Assembly: GCA_050015355.1 (NCBI GenBank)
Contig: JBEKBO010000021.1
Span: forward strand, 1-46,234
Length of the DNA: 46,234 nt
From: CAWBRT01 sp050015355
GTDB taxonomy: Bacteria > Acidobacteriota > Terriglobia > Terriglobales > Acidobacteriaceae
Direction of reading: 5' to 3'
Shown: positions 7,092-15,244 of the stretch, in pieces
Position numbering within the stretch: the stretch's first letter is position 1
Layout of the letters: the number at the start of each line of letters is the position of its first letter
Notes under the pieces: model-generated
What the model was told of the DNA's origin: nothing
Seen by the model: the letters and a program-made list of their open reading frames with translations, nothing else
The model's database searches: none
Made by a program: the position numbers and the translations under genes

Positions 7092-9635
7092 ATGAGCAAA
7101 CAATCCCGCGTCAGCCACCCGATATACAACCTTCTGCCCACGGAAGTCGAGGGATTCGATTCCCTGGCGGAGCTGGCCCTGAATATGCGTTGGTCGTGGA
7201 ATCATGCCACCGACGAAGTGTGGCGGCAACTCGATCCCGAACTGTGGGAGATCACGCATAACCCCTGGGTTGTTTTGCAGACGGTCTCGCGCGATCGGAT
7301 CGAGCGCGTGCTGGCCGATGCCGTTTTTCGCAAAAACGTCGATAGCCTGGTGCAGAAAAGGCGGCAAGCGCTGGAGGCGCCGGTGTGGTTTCAGCAGAGT
7401 CATTCACGGAGCCCCCTGAGCTGCGCCGCGTATTTCAGCATGGAATTCATGTTGAGCGAAGCTCTGCCCATCTACTCGGGCGGGCTTGGCAATGTGGCCG
7501 GCGATCAACTCAAAGCCGCCAGCGATTTGGGCGTGCCAGTGGTCGGAGTGGGGCTGTTGTACCAGCAAGGCTATTTTCGCCAAGTGATCGACAAGGACGG
7601 AGTGCAGCAGGCTCTCTTCCCCTATAACGATCCCGGACAGTTGCCGATCTCGCCATTGCGCCAGGCAAACGGGGAGTGGTTGCGGTTGGAGATCGCGCTG
7701 CCTGGATACTCGGTCTGGCTGCGCGCCTGGCAGGTTCAGGTCGGCAGAGTGAAGCTATACCTGCTGGACAGCAATGACGCGGCAAACTACCCCGTTCATC
7801 GGGGGATTACCAGCGAGTTGTATGGCGGCGGTCCGGAGCTGCGCCTCAAGCAGGAACTGCTCCTCGGGATCGGCGGATGGCGACTGCTCGGTGCGCTCGG
7901 CATCCAGCCGGAGGTCTGCCATCTGAACGAAGGGCATGCGGCATTCGCCGTCCTGGAACGCGCCCGCAACTTCATGGAAGAGACTGGGCAGCCATTCGAA
8001 GTCGCACTGGCGGCCACGCGAGCGGGAAATCTGTTCACCACCCACACGGCAGTGGCCGCCGGCTTTGATCGTTTCTCGCCGGCACTCATCGAGCAATACC
8101 TCGGTCTTTATGCCGCGCAGAAGCTTGGCATCACACTCCACGACTTGCTGGCCTTGGGCCGCCAGAACCCGAGCGACGCCTCGGAGAGTTTCAACATGGC
8201 CTATCTGGCAATCCGCGGCAGCGGGGCGGTGAATGGCGTGAGCCGCTTGCACGGGAAAGTCAGCCGGCACCTCTTTGAGCCTCTTTTTCCCCACTGGCCA
8301 ACGGACGAAGTGCCGGTTGGACATGTGACCAACGGAGTGCACATGCCGACCTGGGACTCGGCCCTGGCGGATGATCTTTGGACGGAAGGCTGTGGGAAAG
8401 ATCGCTGGTTGGGGACGACGGGAACCCTGGAGCGGGACATTCGCCGCGTCAGCGACGCCAAACTCTGGCAATTCCGCCTCGCCACCAGCAAGTCTCTTGT
8501 GGAATACGCTCGCGAGCGATTGTCCAGGCAACTGACTTCCTCAGGCGCGCCGCAGGAGAAGGTCGACCGGGCGAAACATCTGTTTGATCCCAATGTCTTG
8601 ACACTGGGCTTTGCGCGGCGCTTCGCGACCTACAAACGCCCGAACCTGTTGCTGCACAATCCGGCGCGTTTGCTGCGCCTGTTGGCTAATCCTGAGCGCC
8701 CGGTGCAACTCATCATCGCCGGCAAGGCCCATCCGGAGGACCGGCCGGGGCAGGCATTGATTCATGAATGGATAAATTTCATCCGCCAGCCAGAGGCCCG
8801 TCCCCACATCGTATTCTTGAGCGACTACGACATGCTGTTGACGGAGCACCTGGTGCAGGGCGTGGACGTCTGGATCAACACGCCACGGCGACCCTGGGAG
8901 GCGAGCGGAACGAGCGGTATGAAGGTGCTCGTCAATGGGGGCATCAATCTCTCGGAATTGGACGGGTGGTGGGCGGAAGCATACACGCCTGAAGTGGGGT
9001 GGGCATTGGGGGACGGTCAGGAACATGGCGACGATCCGGCCTGGGACGCCGTAGAAGCGGACGCCCTGTATGACCTGCTCGAGCGGGAGGTGATCCCGGA
9101 GTTCTATACCCGGGACGAGAACGGCATTCCCACCGCGTGGGTTAAGCGGATGCGGGAAAGCATGGCGCGGTTGACACCGTACTTCTCCGCCGATCGCACG
9201 GTACGCGAATATACCGAGCAGTATTACCTGCCGGCTGCTGCCGCCTACCATTTGCGCATTGCCAATAAGGGTGCAATCGGCAGGGGAGTGGCCGATTGGC
9301 GGCACGGTCTGGAACAGCAATGGGCCACGCTACACTTCGGCGACGTGAAGGTTGAGACCCGTGGCGAGCAGCACGTATTTGAGGTTCAAGTCTGTCTCAA
9401 CGACCTTGATCCCGAGGCGGTGCGGGTAGAGCTTTACGCCAACGGCGTCATGGGGGTTGCCGTGCGGCGGGAGATGAAGCGCGTTCGCCAAATGGCCGGC
9501 GCGCCGGGCTGCTACGTTTACAATGCGGCTGTGCCCGCGGCCCGCCCGGCAGCGGACTATACGGCGCGCCTGATACCGCACTGCGACGGCGTTGCGATCC
9601 CACTGGAAGACGCTCAAATTCTGTGGCAACGATGA
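7092..9635 (+). CDS. glgP: Alpha-glucan (glycogen/maltodextrin) phosphorylase
   Basis: An 847-residue alpha-glucan phosphorylase of the shorter bacterial type. It releases glucose 1-phosphate from glycogen or maltodextrin with phosphate, using pyridoxal phosphate. Visible signatures are 'YFSMEFMLSEALPIYSGGLG' near residue 115, 'CHLNEGHAAFAVLERAR' near 275, 'FARRFATYKRPNLLL', and the PLP-lysine region 'EASGTSGMKVLVNGG' near 602-616. ATG 7092 follows GGAGGAG closely. It heads a tight operon: ackA begins about 4 nt after the stop and xfp follows. The context suggests glycogen breakdown feeding a phosphoketolase route that makes ATP through acetyl phosphate. No truncation is seen. Confidence 0.95.
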   Translation: MSKQSRVSHPIYNLLPTEVEGFDSLAELALNMRWSWNHATDEVWRQLDPELWEITHNPWVVLQTVSRDRIERVLADAVFRKNVDSLVQKRRQALEAPVWFQQSHSRSPLSCAAYFSMEFMLSEALPIYSGGLGNVAGDQLKAASDLGVPVVGVGLLYQQGYFRQVIDKDGVQQALFPYNDPGQLPISPLRQANGEWLRLEIALPGYSVWLRAWQVQVGRVKLYLLDSNDAANYPVHRGITSELYGGGPELRLKQELLLGIGGWRLLGALGIQPEVCHLNEGHAAFAVLERARNFMEETGQPFEVALAATRAGNLFTTHTAVAAGFDRFSPALIEQYLGLYAAQKLGITLHDLLALGRQNPSDASESFNMAYLAIRGSGAVNGVSRLHGKVSRHLFEPLFPHWPTDEVPVGHVTNGVHMPTWDSALADDLWTEGCGKDRWLGTTGTLERDIRRVSDAKLWQFRLATSKSLVEYARERLSRQLTSSGAPQEKVDRAKHLFDPNVLTLGFARRFATYKRPNLLLHNPARLLRLLANPERPVQLIIAGKAHPEDRPGQALIHEWINFIRQPEARPHIVFLSDYDMLLTEHLVQGVDVWINTPRRPWEASGTSGMKVLVNGGINLSELDGWWAEAYTPEVGWALGDGQEHGDDPAWDAVEADALYDLLEREVIPEFYTRDENGIPTAWVKRMRESMARLTPYFSADRTVREYTEQYYLPAAAAYHLRIANKGAIGRGVADWRHGLEQQWATLHFGDVKVETRGEQHVFEVQVCLNDLDPEAVRVELYANGVMGVAVRREMKRVRQMAGAPGCYVYNAAVPAARPAADYTARLIPHCDGVAIPLEDAQILWQR

Positions 9636-9639
9636 TCCG

Positions 9640-10905
9640 ATGGACGAAAGAAAAGACGAGAAAGGAAGCGACGGCAATCGCCTGCGCGAGTCATCCATGA
9701 AAGCAGCTAACCCACGTATCCTGACGATCAATGGCGGCTCGTCGAGCATCAAGTTCGCGCTGTTCGAGGCCGGTGACTCGCTGCAACGGATTCTGCAGGG
9801 CGAGATTGAGCGGATTGGACTGCCGGAGGCCACCCTACGGGCGAAGGGCTTGAACCCGGCAGACAATTTTTCGCGGTTAGTGACGGCACCGGATCACACG
9901 GCGGCGGTCGGCGCTCTGATGGATTGGATCGAAGAACGCAGCGGACGCGATGCATTGACCGCGGTGGGGCATCGCGTGGTGCATGGCGGGCCGAAATATA
10001 GCCAGCCGCAGCGAATCACCGCGGAAATGGTTGAGGAACTGCGTCGGCTCAGTCCATTCGATCCCGAGCATCTGCCGGAGGAGATTCTGTTGACCGAGGC
10101 GTTTCATCGCCGCTTTCCCGAGCTGCCCCAAGTGGCGTGTTTCGACACGGCTTTTCACCATGAGCTGCCGCGCGTGGCCCGGTTGTTGCCGATCCCGCGC
10201 CGCTACGAAGCGCAGGGGGTGCGGCGGTACGGGTTCCACGGGTTGTCATATGCGTTTCTCTTGGGAGAACTGGCGCGCCTGGCGGGATCGGAAGCGGCAC
10301 AAGGCCGGGTCATCCTCGCCCACCTCGGCAATGGCGCGAGCCTGGCGGCGGTGCGCGGCGGCAAGTCCGTGGACACGAGCATGAGTTTCACCCCGACCGC
10401 CGGGGTGCCGATGAGCACCCGCTCCGGCGACCTCGATCCTGGACTGGTTTGGTATCTGGCGCGCACCGAGGGCCTCGATGACAAGCGGTTTAATGAGATG
10501 GTCAATTTCCAGTCTGGACTGCTCGGCGTCTCCGAAACCAGCTCCGACATGCGCGACTTGCTGGAGCACGAAACCGAGGACGTGCGGGCGGCTGAAGCGG
10601 TCGCGCTGTTTTGCTACCAGGTAAAGAAATGGATCGGCGCATTCGCGGCGGCGCTCGGCGGGCTGGACACGCTGGTGTTCGCCGGCGGCATCGGAGAGAA
10701 TGCGCCCACGGTCCGCGCCCGGACTTGCGACGGGCTGGGATTTTTGGGAATCGAACTCGAAGAAAAGCGAAACGCGGCGAATGAGGGCGTGATTTCCGCG
10801 GCGGCCAGCCGCGTCACGGTCCGCGTCATGCGCACGGACGAAGAACTCATGATAGCCAAGATAGTTTGCCGCGTTCTCGGACTTGGCCGAAAAGAGGAGA
10901 ATTGA
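9640..10905 (+). CDS. ackA: Acetate kinase
   Basis: Converts acetyl phosphate and ADP to acetate and ATP. ASKHA-fold motifs are clear: 'ILTINGGSSSIKFALFE' at the N-terminus, 'AVGHRVVHGGPKY', 'ACFDTAFHHELP', 'RRYGFHGLSYAFLL', 'LAHLGNGASLAAV', and 'LVFAGGIGENAPTVRART' near the C-terminus. ATG 9640 lies 4 nt after the glgP stop and gives 421 residues. ATG 9697 gives 402, closer to the usual ~400, and starts nearer the conserved motif. Neither has a good ribosome binding site, so translational coupling to glgP is likely. Its stop is 3 nt before the xfp start. Next to xfp it would cash in the acetyl phosphate made by phosphoketolase. Confidence 0.95.
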   Translation: MDERKDEKGSDGNRLRESSMKAANPRILTINGGSSSIKFALFEAGDSLQRILQGEIERIGLPEATLRAKGLNPADNFSRLVTAPDHTAAVGALMDWIEERSGRDALTAVGHRVVHGGPKYSQPQRITAEMVEELRRLSPFDPEHLPEEILLTEAFHRRFPELPQVACFDTAFHHELPRVARLLPIPRRYEAQGVRRYGFHGLSYAFLLGELARLAGSEAAQGRVILAHLGNGASLAAVRGGKSVDTSMSFTPTAGVPMSTRSGDLDPGLVWYLARTEGLDDKRFNEMVNFQSGLLGVSETSSDMRDLLEHETEDVRAAEAVALFCYQVKKWIGAFAAALGGLDTLVFAGGIGENAPTVRARTCDGLGFLGIELEEKRNAANEGVISAAASRVTVRVMRTDEELMIAKIVCRVLGLGRKEEN

Positions 10906-10908
10906 GCC

Positions 10909-13290
10909 ATGGAGACAAAAACTCTTTCCCCCGAACTGCTCCACAAGATGGATGCCTACTGGCGCGCCGCCAACTATCTCGCGGTCGGCCAGATTTATCT
11001 CTACGATAATCCGCTGTTGAAGCGTCCGCTGACGCTCGCGGATGTGAAGCACATGCTGCTCGGGCACTGGGGCACGACTCCCGGGCAGAACTTCATCTAT
11101 GTGCACCTGAACCGGATCATCAAGAAATACGATCTCGACATGATTTATGTCTCCGGCCCCGGGCACGGCGGCCCGGCCGTCGTGGGCAACACATACCTCG
11201 AGGGCACTTATAGTGAAATCTATCCCAACATCAGCCAGGACGAAGCCGGGCTGCGGAAGCTGTTTATTCAATTTTCGTTTCCCGGAGGAATCCCCAGCCA
11301 TGCATCGCCGGAGACGCCCGGTTCGATTCACGAGGGCGGGGAACTGGGCTATTCGCTCAGCCATTCGTTCGGCGCGGTGTTCGACAATCCCGATCTCGTC
11401 GTCGCCTGCGTGGTCGGCGATGGCGAGGCGGAAACCGGACCGCTGGCCACGGCGTGGCATTCGAACAAGTTCCTTGATCCAATAACCGATGGCGCGGTGC
11501 TGCCGATCCTGCATCTCAACGGCTACAAGATTTCCAACCCGACCCTGCTCGCCCGCATTACTCGCGAGGAATTGGAACAGTTGCTCCGCGGCTACGGGTG
11601 GACGCCGTACTTCGTCGAAGGTCACGAGCCCGAGCTGATGCATGAGGCCATGGCCGCGGCGCTCGACACGGCGGTGGAGCAGATCAAGAAAATCCAGCAG
11701 GACGCCCGCGACAGTCGTCACCCGGGGGGCAACTTCGCGCGTCCGCGCTGGCCGATGATCGTGCTCAATTCACCCAAAGGCTGGACAGGGCCGAAGATGG
11801 TCGATGGCCTGCAAGTTGAAGGCACCTTCCGTTCGCACCAGGTGCCGCTCTCGGACCCGGCCACTCATCCTGAACACCTCAAGCTGTTGGAAGACTGGCT
11901 GAGAAGCTATCGGCCGCAGGAACTCTTCGACGAGCAGGGCCGCTTGAAACCGGAACTGGCCGAACTTGCGCCCAAGGGCGAACGACGCATGGGCGCGAAT
12001 CCGCACGCCAACGGCGGCATTCTGCTGCGCGACCTGCGAATGCCGGATTTCCGTGACTATGCGGTCGACGTGCCCGCGCCGGGGGTGGGCGGCATCGGAG
12101 ACACGCATGTGCTCGGGCCTTTCCTGCGCGATGTGGCGAAGCTGAACAGTGAGCAGCGGAACTTCCGGGTCTTTGGCCCTGACGAGACGCTCTCTAACGG
12201 CCTGGAAGCCCTCTTTGAAGCGACCAACCGCCAATGGGACGCCGCGACCGTGCCGAACGACGAGTTTCTCGCGCCCGCCGGGCGCGTGATGGAAATGCTC
12301 AGCGAGCACCAATGCGAAGGCTGGCTCGAGGGCTACCTGCTCACCGGGCGGCATGGACTCTTCAACTGCTACGAAGCGTTCATCCACATCGTCGATTCGA
12401 TGTTCAACCAGCACGCCAAGTGGCTGAAGGTGACGTCACACCTGCCGTGGCGGCGGAAGATCTCATCGTTAAACTACCTGCTGGCCTCGCATGTCTGGCG
12501 CCAGGATCACAACGGATTCACCCACCAGGACCCCGGTTTCCTCGATGTTGTCGCGAACAAAAAGGCCGAGATCGTGCGCGTTTATCTTCCGCCGGATGCA
12601 AACTGCCTGCTCTCGGTGATAGACCATTGCCTACGCAGCCGCCATTACGTCAACGTGGTGATCGCAGGCAAACATCCGGCGCCGCAGTGGCTGACGATGG
12701 ACGCCGCCGTCAAGCATTGCACCGAGGGGATCGGCATCTGGCAGTGGGCCAGCAACGACCAAGGCATCGCACCCGACGTGGTCATGGCCTGCTGTGGCGA
12801 CGTGCCCACGCTGGAAACACTTGCCGCCGTCTCCATCATGCGCGAGCATCTGCCCGACCTGAAAATCCGGGTGGTCAACGTCGTCGACCTCATGAGGTTG
12901 CAGCCGCAAACCGAGCACCCGCACGGGTTGAGTGACATGGATTTCAACGAGCTCTTCACCAAGGACAAGCCAGTCATCTTCGCCTTCCATGCCTACCCGT
13001 GGTTGATTCACCGGCTGACCTACCGCCGCGCCAACCACGACAACCTGCACGTCCGCGGCTACAAGGAAGAGGGCACTATCACCACGCCCTTCGACATGAC
13101 GGTGCTGAACGATCTGGACCGCTTCCACCTCGTGATGGATGCCATCGACCGCCTGCCGCAGACCGGCGAGAAAGGCATCTACCTGAAGCAGCAGCTCAAG
13201 GACAAACTGATCGAGCACAAGCAATATATCGACAAGTACGGCGAGGACCTGCCGGAAATCCGGAACTGGAAGTGGAGCAACCCCAAATGA
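10909..13290 (+). CDS. xfp: Xylulose-5-phosphate/fructose-6-phosphate phosphoketolase
   Basis: A 793-residue thiamine diphosphate enzyme, full length for the family (~790-800). It splits xylulose 5-P or fructose 6-P with phosphate into acetyl-P plus glyceraldehyde 3-P or erythrose 4-P. Motifs include 'YVSGPGHGGPAVVGNTYLEG' near residue 80, 'VVGDGEAETGPLATAWHSNK' near 170, 'PILHLNGYKISNPT' and 'HPRGLSDMDFN'-like 'HPHGLSDMDFNELF' near the end. ATG 10909 follows GAGGAG and lies 3 nt after the ackA stop. With glgP and ackA it makes a glycogen-to-acetate route that yields ATP without the lower glycolytic steps. The stop overlaps the first of two tiny ORFs leading to the HAD gene. Confidence 0.96.
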   Translation: METKTLSPELLHKMDAYWRAANYLAVGQIYLYDNPLLKRPLTLADVKHMLLGHWGTTPGQNFIYVHLNRIIKKYDLDMIYVSGPGHGGPAVVGNTYLEGTYSEIYPNISQDEAGLRKLFIQFSFPGGIPSHASPETPGSIHEGGELGYSLSHSFGAVFDNPDLVVACVVGDGEAETGPLATAWHSNKFLDPITDGAVLPILHLNGYKISNPTLLARITREELEQLLRGYGWTPYFVEGHEPELMHEAMAAALDTAVEQIKKIQQDARDSRHPGGNFARPRWPMIVLNSPKGWTGPKMVDGLQVEGTFRSHQVPLSDPATHPEHLKLLEDWLRSYRPQELFDEQGRLKPELAELAPKGERRMGANPHANGGILLRDLRMPDFRDYAVDVPAPGVGGIGDTHVLGPFLRDVAKLNSEQRNFRVFGPDETLSNGLEALFEATNRQWDAATVPNDEFLAPAGRVMEMLSEHQCEGWLEGYLLTGRHGLFNCYEAFIHIVDSMFNQHAKWLKVTSHLPWRRKISSLNYLLASHVWRQDHNGFTHQDPGFLDVVANKKAEIVRVYLPPDANCLLSVIDHCLRSRHYVNVVIAGKHPAPQWLTMDAAVKHCTEGIGIWQWASNDQGIAPDVVMACCGDVPTLETLAAVSIMREHLPDLKIRVVNVVDLMRLQPQTEHPHGLSDMDFNELFTKDKPVIFAFHAYPWLIHRLTYRRANHDNLHVRGYKEEGTITTPFDMTVLNDLDRFHLVMDAIDRLPQTGEKGIYLKQQLKDKLIEHKQYIDKYGEDLPEIRNWKWSNPK

Positions 13291-13387
13291 ATGCGCAAGA
13301 GCCTATCGACGCCGCGAGGAAACCGGTCGCCGTAACATGAAACTGCTGGCGCCTGCTAAGATCGCAATCATTCAGAGGTGGAGATAG
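13287..13387 (+). other. Two tiny tiled ORFs linking xfp to the HAD gene
   Basis: ATG 13287 overlaps the xfp stop (ATGA) and opens a 17-codon frame, MNAQEPIDAARKPVAVT, ending with TGA 13338-13340. That stop overlaps ATG 13337 (ATGA), which opens a 16-codon frame, MKLLAPAKIAIIQRWR, ending in TAG 13385-13387. Its last base is the first of the GTG 13387 start of the HAD gene. The whole gap is therefore covered by coupled frames. They may be gene remnants, a ribosome relay, or chance. No family is recognised. Confidence 0.4.
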
Positions 13388-14145
13388 TGAAGAAGCTGAT
13401 TGTCTTTGACCTGGACGGCACCCTTGCCGAAAGTAAATCATCTCTCGATGCCGAAGTGTCGGCACTGCTGCGTGACCTTCTCGGCATCGTCAAAGTGGCC
13501 GTGATTTCCGGCGGCGGTTGGCCACAGTTTGAAAAGCAACTGCTCTCCAATCTTCCCCATGATGGACGCCTGGTGAACCTATCCCTTCTTCCTACATGCG
13601 GAACAAAGTTCTTCCAATACACGGGGGATTGGAAGAAGCTCTATTCGGAAGATTTCACCGCGGATGAAAAAGAGAAAATCGTCAGTTCTTTGGAGAAGGC
13701 CGTCGGGGTCGCGGGCTTCAAGGTCGAAAAGCTCTGGGGAGAGGCAATTGAAGACCGGGGAAGCCAGATAACATATTCCGCATTAGGTCAGCAGGCCCCC
13801 TTGGCGGAAAAGGAAAAATGGGACCCCGATTTCGCGAAGCGGAAGAAGATCAAAGCGATCCTTGACACGTTTATTCCCGAGTTTTCCGTCCGACTAGGTG
13901 GCTCGACATCCATTGATGTCACCAAGCCTGGCATTGACAAAGCTTACGGAATCAGAAAACTGCGAGACCTCCTGGGTATTTCATTGCGAGAAATGATTTT
14001 TATAGGAGATGCCTTGTTCGTGGGAGGGAACGACTATCCGGCCATAGAAGCAGGTGTTGTTTCTATCCCGGTTCGAGGCCCCAGCGAGACGAAACGGGTT
14101 ATCCAAACAATCATCGCTTGCTTAGATGGCGATCAGCAAGCGTGA
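13387..14145 (+). CDS. HAD-IIB family phosphatase, phosphomannomutase-like
   Basis: A HAD-fold protein of ~252 residues. Motif I 'VFDLDGTLAES' gives the nucleophile and acid Asp pair at the N-terminus. Further on are 'VAVISGGGWPQFEKQL', 'RLGGSTSIDVTKPGIDKA' and the acidic motif 'IFIGDALFVGGNDYPA'. The last two resemble eukaryotic-type phosphomannomutase and other HAD-IIB (Cof/SPP-like) members, which act on phosphosugars. GTG 13387 is chosen because an AGAGGTGGAG stretch lies just upstream; GTG 13378 is an alternative. By eye it is more AT-rich than xfp and the next gene, which hints at separate ancestry. It sits between carbohydrate genes, so a phosphosugar substrate is plausible but unproven. 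Confidence 0.82.
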   Translation: MKKLIVFDLDGTLAESKSSLDAEVSALLRDLLGIVKVAVISGGGWPQFEKQLLSNLPHDGRLVNLSLLPTCGTKFFQYTGDWKKLYSEDFTADEKEKIVSSLEKAVGVAGFKVEKLWGEAIEDRGSQITYSALGQQAPLAEKEKWDPDFAKRKKIKAILDTFIPEFSVRLGGSTSIDVTKPGIDKAYGIRKLRDLLGISLREMIFIGDALFVGGNDYPAIEAGVVSIPVRGPSETKRVIQTIIACLDGDQQA

Positions 14146-14182
14146 CATTTTGCAGGCGAAGCCGCTCTGAGGAGGAATACCG

Positions 14183-15049
14183 GTGAAGACGACAGTCGCG
14201 ATTGTGGCGATGGGAGAAATGGGAGCCGGGGTCGGTCGAGCCCTGGTTGAAAGTGGAGCGCGCGTGATCACCTCCCTCGATGGCCGCTCCCAGGCGAGCG
14301 CGGAACGCGCCGCCAAGGCCGGCGTAGAAGTTGTGCATGACGATGGTGCGCTGGTTGCGCAGGCCGATTTCGTTTTCTCCATTGTGCCGCCCTCCCGTGC
14401 CGCTGAGTTGGCGGAGCGCCTGCTGCCGCGGATTCGCGGCGTCGAACGTAAGCCGGTGTTCGTCGAGTGCAACGCCGTGGCGCCCGCGACGGTGAAGCAG
14501 ATCGCCGCGCCCTTTCAGCCGGAGGGCTTGCCGTTTGTCGATGCCGGGATCATCGGTCCGCCTCCGGCTTCCGGCCGTCCCGCTCCCCGGTTCTATGCCT
14601 CCGGCGGAGCAGTCGGCCGCTTCGAGGAATTGCGGAAGTTCGGCATGGACGTGCGGCCTCTGTCGAGCGAGGTCGGCGATGCTTCGGCACTGAAGATGGC
14701 ATACGGCGGAATCAACAAGGGTTTGCAGGCACTGGGCGCGGCGTTGATTCTGGGCGCCGTGCGCAGCGGAGTCTCGCAGGTGCTGTGGCAGGAGATGCAG
14801 GACAGCCAGCCCGCCGTGCTGCAACTGCTGACCCGTGCTTTGCCCAAAATGTATGCGAAGGCCTACCGCTGGGTCGGTGAGATGGAAGAGATAGCCAAGT
14901 TTCTGCAACCGGAGACTGGCGGCTCCGAGATGTTGAGCGGCGCAGCGCATCTTTACGAAGACATCGCCCGCGACTATGCCGGTGGAGCACACAAGGAGCG
15001 GATCGCGCTGCTGACTGAATTTCTTGAGCAAGGCGCGCGGCAGAAGTAG
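14183..15049 (+). CDS. NAD(P)-dependent oxidoreductase, 6-phosphogluconate dehydrogenase-like (DUF1932 type)
   Basis: A 288-residue beta-hydroxyacid dehydrogenase-like protein. The N-terminal Rossmann segment is 'VAIVAMGEMGAGVGRALVES', with a variant glycine motif. It is followed by 'ADFVFSIVPPSRAAELAERL', 'PVFVECNAVAPATVKQI' and the substrate-loop region 'FVDAGIIGPPPASGRPAPR'. The C-terminal all-helical half with 'ALKMAYGGINKGLQALGAAL' carries the Lys expected at the catalytic position. The C-terminal form fits the DUF1932 subgroup, whose substrates are mostly unknown. The GTG start at 14183 has an excellent GAGGAGG site. It is 37 nt downstream of the HAD gene and may be the last gene of the glgP operon. 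Confidence 0.82.
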   Translation: MKTTVAIVAMGEMGAGVGRALVESGARVITSLDGRSQASAERAAKAGVEVVHDDGALVAQADFVFSIVPPSRAAELAERLLPRIRGVERKPVFVECNAVAPATVKQIAAPFQPEGLPFVDAGIIGPPPASGRPAPRFYASGGAVGRFEELRKFGMDVRPLSSEVGDASALKMAYGGINKGLQALGAALILGAVRSGVSQVLWQEMQDSQPAVLQLLTRALPKMYAKAYRWVGEMEEIAKFLQPETGGSEMLSGAAHLYEDIARDYAGGAHKERIALLTEFLEQGARQK

Positions 15050-15244
15050 GGCAGCGCCCGCTTCCGTGGTTAACAAGCTTGCACTGCCAGGTTAGAGCTG
15101 CTGGAATCCCCACTGGAATCTGCTGGAAACAGCCGTCAGAATCGCCGGCCAGAGCCGTTTCAGAAGGTCTGGCGTGTGAGACAGCCTTGCACAACGTTTT
15201 GGCTTGACAGCAACTACTCCCGAACACAGACTTCCAATAAGAAG

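Noticed and set aside
10246..11721. 491-codon open frame on the minus strand across ackA and xfp
   Set aside because: It lies opposite two strongly conserved enzymes, its translation is low-complexity and unlike protein, and GC-rich codon bias explains a long antisense frame.
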